Assembly (NCBI RefSeq): GCF_029872155.1 | Contig: NZ_JARXLA010000001.1 | Span: 310,001 to 374,000, forward strand | Length of the DNA: 64,000 nt | Source: Hyphomicrobium sp. D-2 | GTDB taxonomy: Bacteria > Pseudomonadota > Alphaproteobacteria > Rhizobiales > Hyphomicrobiaceae | Direction: 5' to 3' | Part shown: positions 44,482 through 53,332 of the stretch, piece after piece | Layout: each line of letters begins with the position of its first letter | How positions within the stretch are numbered: position 1 is the stretch's first letter | Notes under the pieces: generated by a model | What the model saw: the letters and a program-made list of their open reading frames with translations, nothing else | What the model was told of the DNA's origin: nothing | The model's database searches: none | Position numbers and translations under genes: made by a program

Positions 44482-45363
44482 CTAAACGCGCTGAATCGTG
44501 CGCTCACCAAATATTCCGGTGGGGCGGATGAACAGGAACAGCAGGGCGAGGAAGTATGCGAACCACGACGTGATGCCGCCGCCGATGTAGGGCCCGATGT
44601 ATGCCTCGGCCAGATTTTCGGATGCGCCGACGATAAGGCCGCCAATGATTGCACCGAAGATCGACGTAAAGCCGCCAATGATCAGCACCGGAAGCGCCTT
44701 CAGCACAACGAGCGAGAGAGAAAACTGAACGCCTTGACGTGCGCCCCACAGCAAACCGGCGACGAGACCGGTGATGCCGGCGACGGTCCACACGATCTGC
44801 CAGATGCGATTGAGGTTGATGCCAACGGACAGCGCGGCGCGCGTGTCATCAGCCACCGCACGGAGCGAAATGCCGATGCGCGTTCTGTCGAATATCAAGG
44901 CTAGAATCGCGACCAGTGCGATAGCGGTGATGGCGGCGACAAGGTCGAACTGGCTGATAAGAAGATCGCCGACAAAGATAGGCAGATCGGGAATGCCGAT
45001 ATCAAGCGCGTGAACATTGGCGCCCATGGCACCCTGCGCCACGCCCTCCACGACGTAGGAAAGGCCAAGCGTGGCCATGAACAGCGTCATGGCGCTTCTG
45101 TTGGTAAGCGGTCGCAACACCCACCATTCGATCAAAACGGCCATGATCGCGATGGCAGCGATGGTGGGTATCAGCGCAAGTGCGAAGGGTATTCCGGCTT
45201 CAAGCAGCGTCACAAATAGCAGCGCGGAAAAGAGCAGGATCGACCCTTGCGCGAAGTTGAAAACGCCGCTGGCCTTGTAAATCAGCACAAAACCGATCGC
45301 GACCAGTGAATACATGGTGCCGGCAAGCAGCCCGCCGATCAATGTTTCGAGAAACAGTGTCAC
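44482..45363 (-). CDS. livH: LivH-type ABC transporter permease
   Basis: 293 residues. Starts TLFLETLIGGLLAGTMYSLV, with GFVLIYKASGVFNFAQGSIL, and has GLLWGARQGVQFSLSLVVLK and GGFTSIFGAIIGGLIVG. Eight or so membrane helices, all family landmarks intact. It lies 14 bases after livG. Confidence 0.9.
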   Translation of the reverse strand: MTLFLETLIGGLLAGTMYSLVAIGFVLIYKASGVFNFAQGSILLFSALLFVTLLEAGIPFALALIPTIAAIAIMAVLIEWWVLRPLTNRSAMTLFMATLGLSYVVEGVAQGAMGANVHALDIGIPDLPIFVGDLLISQFDLVAAITAIALVAILALIFDRTRIGISLRAVADDTRAALSVGINLNRIWQIVWTVAGITGLVAGLLWGARQGVQFSLSLVVLKALPVLIIGGFTSIFGAIIGGLIVGASENLAEAYIGPYIGGGITSWFAYFLALLFLFIRPTGIFGERTIQRV

Positions 45364-45377
45364 GTTGGCGATCCGAT

Positions 45378-46175
45378 TTAATGGGTTGCGCCGAGGTAGG
45401 CGGCGATGACTGCAGGATTTGCACGAACCTCAGCAGGCGTGCCGTCACCGACCTTGCGGCCGTAGTCGAGCACCACCACGTGGTCGGAGAGATTCATGAT
45501 GACGCTGACATCGTGCTCGATGAGGACGATGGTGATGCCCAGGTGCTGGTTGATGTCTTTGATGAACGCTGCCATCTCAGCCTTCTCCTGTGCATTCATG
45601 CCGGCCATCGGCTCATCAAGGAGAAGAAGAGTTGGGTCCGAAACAAGCGCGCGGCCAAGTTCGACGCGCTTCTGCACGCCGTAGGCAAGGCTGCCGACAG
45701 GCGTGTGCCGGTGCGCTCTGAGATCGAGAAATTCCAGTACGGATTCGCTGCGTCGCGTGAAGTCAGCTTCTTCCCTGCGGGCGCGCGGCAGACGTAGCGC
45801 GTGTTCGATGAAGTTGGTGCGGGAGTGACGCGACAACCCGGTCATGATGTTGTCACGCACGCTCATTTTCTTGAACAGCGCGTTGTTCTGGAATGTGCGA
45901 CCGATGCCGCGACGGGCAGCATCAAGCGGTTTAAGCCTTCGGAATGTCTCATTGCCGTACTGAATCTCACCGGAGTCAGGCGTGTAAACTCCGTTGACGA
46001 CGTTAAGCAGCGAGCTTTTTCCGGCACCGTTAGGGCCAATCAGTGCGCATATCTCGCGACGCCGGACATTAAACGACAGGTCGGTGATCGCCTTGATGCC
46101 TTGAAAGGATAGCGAGATGTTTCGCACCCGAAGGATCGCATCCTGATCGCCAGCACCCGCAGAATTGGCAGTCAT
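45378..46175 (-). CDS. livG: LivG-type ABC transporter ATP-binding protein
   Basis: 265 residues. Walker A IGPNGAGKSSLLNVVNGVY, signature LAYGVQKRVELGRALV (divergent, GVQKR in place of SGGQQ) and Walker B LLLLDEPMAGMNAQEK are present. The end reads GTPAEVRANPAVIAAYLGA, typical of LivG. Its start overlaps the stop of the preceding gene (ATGA). Confidence 0.9.
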   Translation of the reverse strand: MTANSAGAGDQDAILRVRNISLSFQGIKAITDLSFNVRRREICALIGPNGAGKSSLLNVVNGVYTPDSGEIQYGNETFRRLKPLDAARRGIGRTFQNNALFKKMSVRDNIMTGLSRHSRTNFIEHALRLPRARREEADFTRRSESVLEFLDLRAHRHTPVGSLAYGVQKRVELGRALVSDPTLLLLDEPMAGMNAQEKAEMAAFIKDINQHLGITIVLIEHDVSVIMNLSDHVVVLDYGRKVGDGTPAEVRANPAVIAAYLGATH

Positions 46176-47143
46176 GTCGGGTCACTCGCGATTGACGGCA
46201 GAGCGTTTGGCGACGGTGACAGACCAACATGTCTTGTCTGGATTACATCGGAAGGCAGACCGTTCAGACGCGCGATGCGCTTGCCGATCCACGCGGTGAG
46301 CGGATTGGCGGAGCTGCGCAATCCGACATCGGCGATCGTGCGCAACCATGTGCCGGGCGGATATAGGCGGGCGTTTAATTCAGCCTGAATGCGCCGTTTG
46401 CGGGCGTTGGAAGCGATGATGCGAGCAGGCTGCAGTTCAAATCGGTCGCGGGTGGCGGAGAGTGACGTCTCGGGCGCGGCTAGCACGTTCCCGGTTTCGA
46501 GCCAGGCGCTGATAACGTCTGCCAGACCGTCATTCCATTCTGTGCCCTCATCAACCCATATTCCGGCTTGCGGCTGAAGCGGCCGGGACTTGGTCCGGGC
46601 GCGAGACTGATGGTTCGCTGGTTCCGCTAGCGTTGCCAGGTCATGTGGCAGTTGCTGAACGTTCCAGGTGGGATGAAGCCCTGTCGCAGTATGCGCCGAA
46701 AACAGCGGAACTGGCGTGCGTTGGCCGTTGCGAACGGACAGCCATGTCGCGAGTGTTTTGCGATCTGGAACGTAGGCGTGCGTGATGCTTATGCTTTGCA
46801 GTAGCGCTTCAAGGGCGGCTTTATCGGAGTAACGGTCAATCGGAATGACGGTAGCGCCGTTGGTATGCGCGGCAAGTGCGACCAGAAGCAGTTGCGCATC
46901 GAGTTGCCCGCTGACAGCGAAGCGCGCACCGTCTGCGACGCCCCGCCGTGCCAGCGCACCGCGCAAATCGGCGACACGCTTGGCGACGGCTTGCCACGTA
47001 TAGGCGTGCCAGACAGATTTCTTATGCAGCAGCGCCCAAGCGCGCGGCTTTTCAGTTGCCCACTTCTCAATAAGGTCCAGCGATCGCGCAGTAATGCGTG
47101 CTCGTGCAACCGAGTCGGCGCGATAAGCTAATGCATGTGTCAT
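46172..47143 (-). CDS. Degenerate AMP-dependent ligase-like protein
   Basis: 323 residues. The first 120 residues resemble the start of AMP-binding acyl-CoA ligases (WHAYTWQAVAKRVADLRGAL, GVADGARFAVSG, AALAAHTNGATVIP). The expected P-loop (TSGTTG.PK) and later A-motifs are absent; from about residue 130 the sequence is diverged and short of the usual 600. The neighbours suggest it was once a CoA ligase in HAAT/aromatic operons. It is an intact frame between the LLM oxidase and livG, so it may now have another role or none. Confidence 0.6.
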   Translation of the reverse strand: MTHALAYRADSVARARITARSLDLIEKWATEKPRAWALLHKKSVWHAYTWQAVAKRVADLRGALARRGVADGARFAVSGQLDAQLLLVALAAHTNGATVIPIDRYSDKAALEALLQSISITHAYVPDRKTLATWLSVRNGQRTPVPLFSAHTATGLHPTWNVQQLPHDLATLAEPANHQSRARTKSRPLQPQAGIWVDEGTEWNDGLADVISAWLETGNVLAAPETSLSATRDRFELQPARIIASNARKRRIQAELNARLYPPGTWLRTIADVGLRSSANPLTAWIGKRIARLNGLPSDVIQTRHVGLSPSPNALPSIASDPT

Positions 47144-47147
47144 GGCG

Positions 47148-48554
47148 CTATCCGTTGGAAGCTTGCAGGCGGCTGCTCTGCTCGCGCTTAACGCGCTCTA
47201 TGTCGCGATAACGGGCGGCCGGATGGTTCGCCGAGAGGTAATCGCCATCGCCAAACAGCTTTTCTCGCAGCGTGCCGTTGCGGTATCCGCGCGGATAAAC
47301 ACCGCGGCGCTGGAGTTCGGGAACGAGATGCTCGACGACATCTTCAAACGTTTCATGCGCTACAGCGTAAGCAAGATTGAACCCGTCAAGATCCGTTGCT
47401 TCGATCCACTGCTGCAACTGGTCGGCAACGGTAGCAGCCGAGCCGACAAACAGCGGACCAAGGCCACCGATGCTGGCCCACTTCGCCAGCTCCTCAATGG
47501 TCCAGGTCTTTCCGCCCTCGGCGAGATGTTCGACAGCGGAAATGATGGCGTTGGTTTCAACCTTGCGCACGCTGTCCGTTGGTGCGTAGCGACCGAAGTC
47601 GATGCCGGTCCAGCCGGATGTCAGCACCAGCCCGCCGTCATATGATGCGTAGCTCTGGTATTCCTTCAGCTTGGCGTGCGCTTTTGCATCCGTTTCGTCG
47701 ACAACGATGGTGACGAGAGCGTAGATAAGCAGCTTCTTGGGGTCGCGTCCTGCAATCGCTGCGCGGCGACGAATGTCGGCAACGTAGGCACGGGTGGTTT
47801 CCTGCGTCGGCGTGGAAATGAAGACGCACTCGGCATGATTGGCGGCGAAGTCCTTGCCGGCACTCGATGCGCCAGCCTGGAACAGCACAGGCGTGCGCTG
47901 TGGTGATGGCTCGCAGAGGTGATAGCCGGGAACGTCGAAGTATTTTCCGCTGTGGCCGATCTCGTGAATTTTGGTGGGATCGGCGAACACGCCTGTTTCC
48001 CGATCGCGGATAACAGCGCCATCCTCCCAGCTGCCTTCGAAAAGCTTGTAGAGAACTTCGATGTACTCTTCGGCAACCTCATAGCGGTTGTCGTGCCGCT
48101 TCAGGCCGGTCTGGCTGATGTTCTTGGCGCCGCTCTCAAGGTATGACGTAACGATGTTCCAGCCCACGCGCCCCTTGGTGTGGTGATCCGCAGTCGATAG
48201 ACGACGCGCGAATGTGTAGGGGTGCTCGAACGAGGTTGAGGCTGTAATGCCGATGCCAAGATGTTCAGTGACGGACGCAATCGGATTTGCCAACTGCAGT
48301 GGATCATTCACAGGGATCTGCACGCCGCCAAGAAACGCGTGGTCGTTGTTGCCCTTATAGACATCATAGTAGCCAATGACGTCGGCAATGAAGACGGCAT
48401 CGAAAATCCCGCGCTCAAGAATTTTGGCAAGATCGGTCCAGTACTCGACATCCTTATACTGCCACGAGCGGTCACGCGGATGGCGCCACATGCCGGGGGA
48501 TTGGTGGGCGACGCAGTTCATTTCGAAGGCGTTGAAGTGAATTGTCTTGCTCAT
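47148..48554 (-). CDS. LLM-class flavin monooxygenase (DszA/NtaA-like)
   Basis: 468 residues. Luciferase-like fold with family landmarks: FNAFEMNCVAHQSPGMWRHP, SWQYKDVEYWTDLAKILERG, HHTKGRVGWNIVTSYLESGA, FQAGASSAGKDFAANHAE and VFISTP. This branch (DszA, NtaA, SnaA) uses reduced FMN and oxygen on sulfones, chelators or similar compounds. It opens the operon with livGHMF and the DszC-like gene. A flavin reductase is not in the window. The substrate is not known. Confidence 0.85.
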   Translation of the reverse strand: MSKTIHFNAFEMNCVAHQSPGMWRHPRDRSWQYKDVEYWTDLAKILERGIFDAVFIADVIGYYDVYKGNNDHAFLGGVQIPVNDPLQLANPIASVTEHLGIGITASTSFEHPYTFARRLSTADHHTKGRVGWNIVTSYLESGAKNISQTGLKRHDNRYEVAEEYIEVLYKLFEGSWEDGAVIRDRETGVFADPTKIHEIGHSGKYFDVPGYHLCEPSPQRTPVLFQAGASSAGKDFAANHAECVFISTPTQETTRAYVADIRRRAAIAGRDPKKLLIYALVTIVVDETDAKAHAKLKEYQSYASYDGGLVLTSGWTGIDFGRYAPTDSVRKVETNAIISAVEHLAEGGKTWTIEELAKWASIGGLGPLFVGSAATVADQLQQWIEATDLDGFNLAYAVAHETFEDVVEHLVPELQRRGVYPRGYRNGTLREKLFGDGDYLSANHPAARYRDIERVKREQSSRLQASNG

Positions 48555-49058
48555 GGGATCTTCTGAATGCCCTCACGCCCTGGGCTCTTGCTTCAGCCAG
48601 CCGTCATCATCCTGCGCAAACGATGTGCGCGGGAAAATAAGAATGACGATGATGCAAAAGCCCCGTCTGAATTTCGGTGTGATGGAAACAAGGGCGGCGC
48701 GCTAATGATCAGCAGCAAGGCGATGCGCTGCGCCATTGGAACTTCACACTATGAAAGCGTTACCATCGCGGTTCGCGGTCTCTAAATACGAATATCTCAT
48801 GTCGTTATAGGAACGATGCATGGTGGCGGAGCAGGTGCGGCGAAATAACAATCGCAAGGCGATATTGAGCGAGGGGCAGTGAGATGGAGTGATAGAGCGA
48901 ACCTCAATGTAGCGATTGTGCTGATGGAGGTCTTCAACCGGAAGACGCCGTGGGCCGATGGCGCCATCCGTCGATAGTGTCTACCGGCGGCCGCGGGTCA
49001 TGCGCGCGTATCCACTGTGCACGGACGTGCTGCGTAAAGCGTTGTTGCTGGGACTGGC
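48555..49058. other. Operon promoter region
   Basis: 500 bases between the monooxygenase start (48554) and the end of the autotransporter gene (49059). The first 250 hold the operon promoter, with AT-rich sequence near 48755-48815 and the repeat-like CGCGGTTCGCGG near 48768. No convincing gene; the rest shows nothing I can name. Confidence 0.3.
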
Positions 49059-52000
49059 TTAGAACTTCCAGAGCACCTTGCCCTGCACGCCGTTGTCCTG
49101 TAGATCGCCCGCGAGTTGGCCGACATATGACAGGCCCAAGACAACGTCCTCGTCGATCTGCACATCCACTCCCGCTTCCAGTAGTGCGCTTGATCTGGCA
49201 AGTGGGACACCGAGAATGCCAAAGGCCGCACCGGAGCTGGCAAACGCCAGCGCTGCATCGGGCCTAGTGTCGCCGAAGGCATATTGCCATGCTGCCGATG
49301 CCCGCGGCGTCAGCAATACGCCGTCGACAGCGAATGTGGTCGCAGCGCGCATGCCCAGTGTCGAGTACCCGACATCGCTGTTGCGGCCCCTCGCGCGGAG
49401 CGATGCAATCGTGTTGCCGCTTTCGGTGAAGCTGTCGGTGCTGAGGTGCACCCATGCGAGGCCGGCAAACGGTTCGACTGCAGATGTGGCGAATACGAAC
49501 GGGTGTGCGATCTCTCCGAACAGCTGCACGGTGTCGCCATCGTATCCGGCTGTTTCTGTGCCTAGAAAGCCCGGAAAAGCAACGATGCGGCTGGCGTCGA
49601 TGTCATTCCAGGTCCATGCGCCCGCTGCGCGGAGTGCAAATGAGCCGACGTCTCCACCCGCATAGGCGGCGAGGGTGTAACTGTCCACATCCGACGACGA
49701 CGTGCGCGCTGCAACGCTCACGTTTGACCTGCTGTAACCAGCAGCGATGCCAGCGCGCCAATTGCCTTCAAAGCCTGCATCGATACCTGTCATGAAGCCG
49801 CCGATGTTGCGGTCGAGCGTTGCGGCGTTGCCATTGCCGTCAAAGCGTCCCCAGGATCCGAAGCCCTGTGCCCAGAAGACAGGGTCGTCGCTGTGGATGG
49901 GCATCGCGGCTGTGTGCTGGGCTGAATCTGCATCGCCCATTCCAAGCGCCATGGGGCCATGTCCCATGGGGTCGGAGAATGATCCGCTTCGCAACGCCAC
50001 CGTCGTTGGTCCGCCCGCAGCAAGTGCAGCCGAGGCCACGTTGCCTGCTGCGGAATTGAATGACGCATATGAGGATTGCACCATCCGGCTGCCGATGATG
50101 CCGCGTGTGAATTGCGCCTGATTGAAGAACACGTTTTGTGTGGAGGCATAAACCTCGCCGGACAGTTCGTTGAGCGCTTCCCTGGCGCTGGAAGCGGTCT
50201 GGCCGGACATGAGCTGGGATAGCGGATCGCTGGGCGGCAACTGGTCGATCGTGCGTGCGACCGATCGCTCATTGTACGTCTCAGCGATATCCTCGAACGC
50301 AACCGCACTGCGGGCGAAGCGCACGTAGACATTGTTGGTGTCGTATTCGAGGTGCGGCGTCAGGAACAGAAAATCACTTGAAACACTGTCGAACTCGCCA
50401 GTGCGACCGGCCGCAGCGGTCAGGATGGTGTAACTCATCAAGGCAGAATAGGAGCCGGGCGCTGCAATGATGCGCGCCTCACCGCCCTGTATCGTAACGG
50501 ATCCGCCGATGTCGATGTTGTCGGAAATGCCGGACGGATCTATGTCGACTTCATAGATTGATCCAGAAGAAAACCACGCGTTATTTGTCACGTGAAGGGT
50601 TCCTGCGGAATGCCCCGGTCCGATCGTTGCGCCGCCGCCAATAATCAGGGCGGCTGCCGAGCCGTTGCCAGATAGTCTTGCGCCGGACGATATGGCAACG
50701 GCTGAGGCCAGAGTGCCGTCCAGAACATATTCGCCGTCTGTGATGATGGTGTCGCCGGTGTACGTTCCTGTCCCCGACATTGTGAAGCGGCCGGCGCCAG
50801 CTTTTTCGAATCCGCCTTTGCCAGATATCATGCCGGAGAATTCTGAATTCATGGCGGTATCGGTCTTCAGCAAGCCCGTACCAAGCATGATGTCACCGGC
50901 GCCGGATAGCACGCCAACGGTTTGCACGGCTCCGTTCAGATCGAACTGAGCACCCGCGTCTATGCTGACGGCCGAGCCGGAATTGAGCGCGCCGGAAGGG
51001 CCCAGCCGCAGAATGCCATCAGCGATATGCGTGCCGCCGGCAAAGGTGTTGGCTGCGTTGAGAAGGAGAAGTCCATCGCCGGTTTTATTCAGCGCGCCGT
51101 CTCCAGACAGCACGCCGTTGAGCGTGACATCAAAACCGTTTGTGTCGAAAACCGGAGCTGATCCCGCAAGCAGCTCGATATCAACGGCAGCGTTGAAGCC
51201 GGTGAGAGCTTGAATGGTGCCGCCGCCCCAATTGAACTGGTATGAACCGGCGTTGTTGACGGCGAAAGGATTGGCAACGCCAATGCGCATTATGCCGCCA
51301 GTCATCTCAAGCAGCGCGGTTCCTGGTCCGAAACGAATTTGGCCCTGGTCCAACGTGAATTCACCACCTGACTGAAAGAACCGCCCGGTAGTGTCGGCGG
51401 AGCGGCCGAGATTTAGCCCGACGTTGCTTCCAGTGCCGCCGCCGATCTGCAACTGTCCCGCCGACAGATAATATTCGCCCACACCGCCGCCTGTTGTGCC
51501 GTATCCCAGGTTCACGCCGTTGGGTGAATTCAGGATCACGACCGAACCCGCACCATCCTGCACAACAGTTCCATGGCCGCCGTTGTCACCGATGTAGATC
51601 TGACCGGATGCGCTCGGTGTCTCGTTCATGACGAATTTGGCATCGTCGCTGATGTGCACGGTGCCATCGCCGCCGACGCCATTTCCGATATAAATGGTGC
51701 CGTGCGCCATATCGACGAATGCGTCGTTGGTCATCGTGTAGGTGCCCGTGGCACCGACGACGCCGATCTGAAATGCACCGCCGGCCAGAATGAATGCGCC
51801 GCCGCTTTGATTAAAGACACCCACGGAGTCCGTGCCGCGCCCGACATCGATGGCGAAATAGCTACCGCCAATTGCAGGCCGCGCTTCGATCAAACCGCCG
51901 GTCATCGTCACGGTGCCAGAGCCCGCATTTACTCCGTCGCTGCGGCCGACATTGAAGCGCGCGACGCCGTTGTCTGTATAGAAATCGAGCGTTGTCCCGT

Positions 52001-52325
52001 CGGCTATGCTGAGCGCTCCAGTGTTGCCAAACCCGACATTGAACGTGGGATTGTCGCCGCTGCCGCTGGAACTACCGTGGAATTCGATTGCGATCGAAGT
52101 GGCTGCTGCGGGCAGCATGAGCGCCGGTCCGGCATGGATCACCTGCGCGTCGACAACGACAGTGTCTGAACGCCCCGCGCCGGTCGCGATGGCAATGGCG
52201 GCGTCAAATTCAGACTGATCGGTGACGGTGAAGGTATCGGCGTGTAAGCGGCTTATCGCTGAAGCTGAGAACAGGATGCCAAGCAGACAACAGATCACCG
52301 GGCGCGGACATTTGATGGCGCGCAT
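49059..52325 (-). CDS. Autotransporter adhesin-type protein
   Basis: 1088 residues from ATG 52325 (GGAGGGCTGT upstream). Signal peptide to about residue 30 (ISRLHADTFTVTD). The passenger (about 30-790) is a repetitive beta-helix with units like TGDTIITDGEYVLDGTLASA and LLLNAANTFAGGTHIADGIL, the autotransporter-associated repeat. The last 290 residues are the beta-barrel: MPIHSDDPVFWAQGFGSWGR and many GAWTWND-type strands, ending in terminal Phe (GKVLWKF). A type Va exported protein probably used for adhesion. Intact. Confidence 0.9.
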   Translation of the reverse strand: MRAIKCPRPVICCLLGILFSASAISRLHADTFTVTDQSEFDAAIAIATGAGRSDTVVVDAQVIHAGPALMLPAAATSIAIEFHGSSSGSGDNPTFNVGFGNTGALSIADGTTLDFYTDNGVARFNVGRSDGVNAGSGTVTMTGGLIEARPAIGGSYFAIDVGRGTDSVGVFNQSGGAFILAGGAFQIGVVGATGTYTMTNDAFVDMAHGTIYIGNGVGGDGTVHISDDAKFVMNETPSASGQIYIGDNGGHGTVVQDGAGSVVILNSPNGVNLGYGTTGGGVGEYYLSAGQLQIGGGTGSNVGLNLGRSADTTGRFFQSGGEFTLDQGQIRFGPGTALLEMTGGIMRIGVANPFAVNNAGSYQFNWGGGTIQALTGFNAAVDIELLAGSAPVFDTNGFDVTLNGVLSGDGALNKTGDGLLLLNAANTFAGGTHIADGILRLGPSGALNSGSAVSIDAGAQFDLNGAVQTVGVLSGAGDIMLGTGLLKTDTAMNSEFSGMISGKGGFEKAGAGRFTMSGTGTYTGDTIITDGEYVLDGTLASAVAISSGARLSGNGSAAALIIGGGATIGPGHSAGTLHVTNNAWFSSGSIYEVDIDPSGISDNIDIGGSVTIQGGEARIIAAPGSYSALMSYTILTAAAGRTGEFDSVSSDFLFLTPHLEYDTNNVYVRFARSAVAFEDIAETYNERSVARTIDQLPPSDPLSQLMSGQTASSAREALNELSGEVYASTQNVFFNQAQFTRGIIGSRMVQSSYASFNSAAGNVASAALAAGGPTTVALRSGSFSDPMGHGPMALGMGDADSAQHTAAMPIHSDDPVFWAQGFGSWGRFDGNGNAATLDRNIGGFMTGIDAGFEGNWRAGIAAGYSRSNVSVAARTSSSDVDSYTLAAYAGGDVGSFALRAAGAWTWNDIDASRIVAFPGFLGTETAGYDGDTVQLFGEIAHPFVFATSAVEPFAGLAWVHLSTDSFTESGNTIASLRARGRNSDVGYSTLGMRAATTFAVDGVLLTPRASAAWQYAFGDTRPDAALAFASSGAAFGILGVPLARSSALLEAGVDVQIDEDVVLGLSYVGQLAGDLQDNGVQGKVLWKF

Positions 52326-52696
52326 ACAGCCCTCCAGTCAGATTGCTCAGAACTTCCAGAACATTCAGCGCGGAGACGGTGCGGTGAATGATGATCACTG
52401 AACAACGATTGAAAAGAATGCAGCGGAGTGGTGTCAACGCCACCGACGATAAATCCGCGCACAATCGTCGCGTGCAACGGATGCGTTGCAGCGCTGGTGC
52501 CCTAATGTCACTATTTTCGGGATGTTTCTGCGCAGTGTGTTCTTTAGACGATTGATGAATTTAGCGCTTTATCACTGCATTTTCGACGTCTGATCGAGTC
52601 CTGTAGAGAATCACAGAAATGCGATCTCAGTGCATTGTTTGCGGTCTGCGGCGGCGGTTAAAGTTTGCTGTTAAAGCTGCAACACGGACACGGCGG
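52326..52696. other. Upstream region of the autotransporter gene
   Basis: 370 bases between the autotransporter start and the end of the response-regulator gene. The stretch next to 52325 carries the good GGAGGG ribosome site; around 52500-52600 it is AT-richer and may hold the promoter. No gene seen. Confidence 0.3.
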
Positions 52697-53332
52697 CTAG
52701 TTGTTTTTCCGGTTAGGTAGCCTCGGGATTTCATCCATGGAGGCGAGCAGCTTCACGAGATCAACCGCACAGCGCACACCCATCTTCTCGAAGATGCGGG
52801 CCCGATGGACTTCTACAGTGCGGACCGCGATGGCCAGATCGTCGGCGATGACCTTGTTGGGTTTGCCTTCCACGAGTAGCTGCATCACCTGCTGTTCGCG
52901 CTCGGAAAGCGTAATCATGCGTTCGGTATGCGTGCGCCGTTCCGCGTCCTGCCGAGCCCGTTCAAGGTCATCGGCCATCGCGAGAATGAGCTTGTCGACG
53001 AGTTCGTTGGCGTCGAATGGCTTTTCGATGAAGTCGCGGGCGCCCTTTTTCAGCGCTTCCACGGCCATGGGCACGTCTCCGTGACCGGTGAGGACGATGC
53101 ACGGTAATCGCGATCCGGCTTCGTTGAGGCGTGAGAACAGCTCAAGGCCGGACATGCCATCCATGCGAATATCAGTCAGCACGCAGCCGCGCAGTTCCGG
53201 CGTGAACACTTCCAGAAACGCCTCGGCGGAGGCGAAGGTGGAAGTGTGCACGTTCCGGGATGTCAGCAGAAATGTAAGTGCATCGCGTAGCGTGGCGTCG
53301 TCATCAATGACGTAGACCCGGGGTTCATTCAT
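52697..53332 (-). CDS. dctR: FixJ-family response regulator, DctR-like
   Basis: 211 residues from ATG 53332, overlapping the kinase stop by 8 bases. The receiver has VYVIDDDATLRDALTFLL, the phosphoacceptor Asp in GCVLTDIRMDGMSGLEL, Thr in IVLTGHGDVPMAVEAL and Lys in FIEKPFDANELVD. A LuxR-type helix-turn-helix follows (LSEREQQVMQLLVEGKPNKV, RTVEVHRARIFEKMGV). Rhodobacter DctR, which controls dctPQM, has this form. Confidence 0.85.
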   Translation of the reverse strand: MNEPRVYVIDDDATLRDALTFLLTSRNVHTSTFASAEAFLEVFTPELRGCVLTDIRMDGMSGLELFSRLNEAGSRLPCIVLTGHGDVPMAVEALKKGARDFIEKPFDANELVDKLILAMADDLERARQDAERRTHTERMITLSEREQQVMQLLVEGKPNKVIADDLAIAVRTVEVHRARIFEKMGVRCAVDLVKLLASMDEIPRLPNRKNN

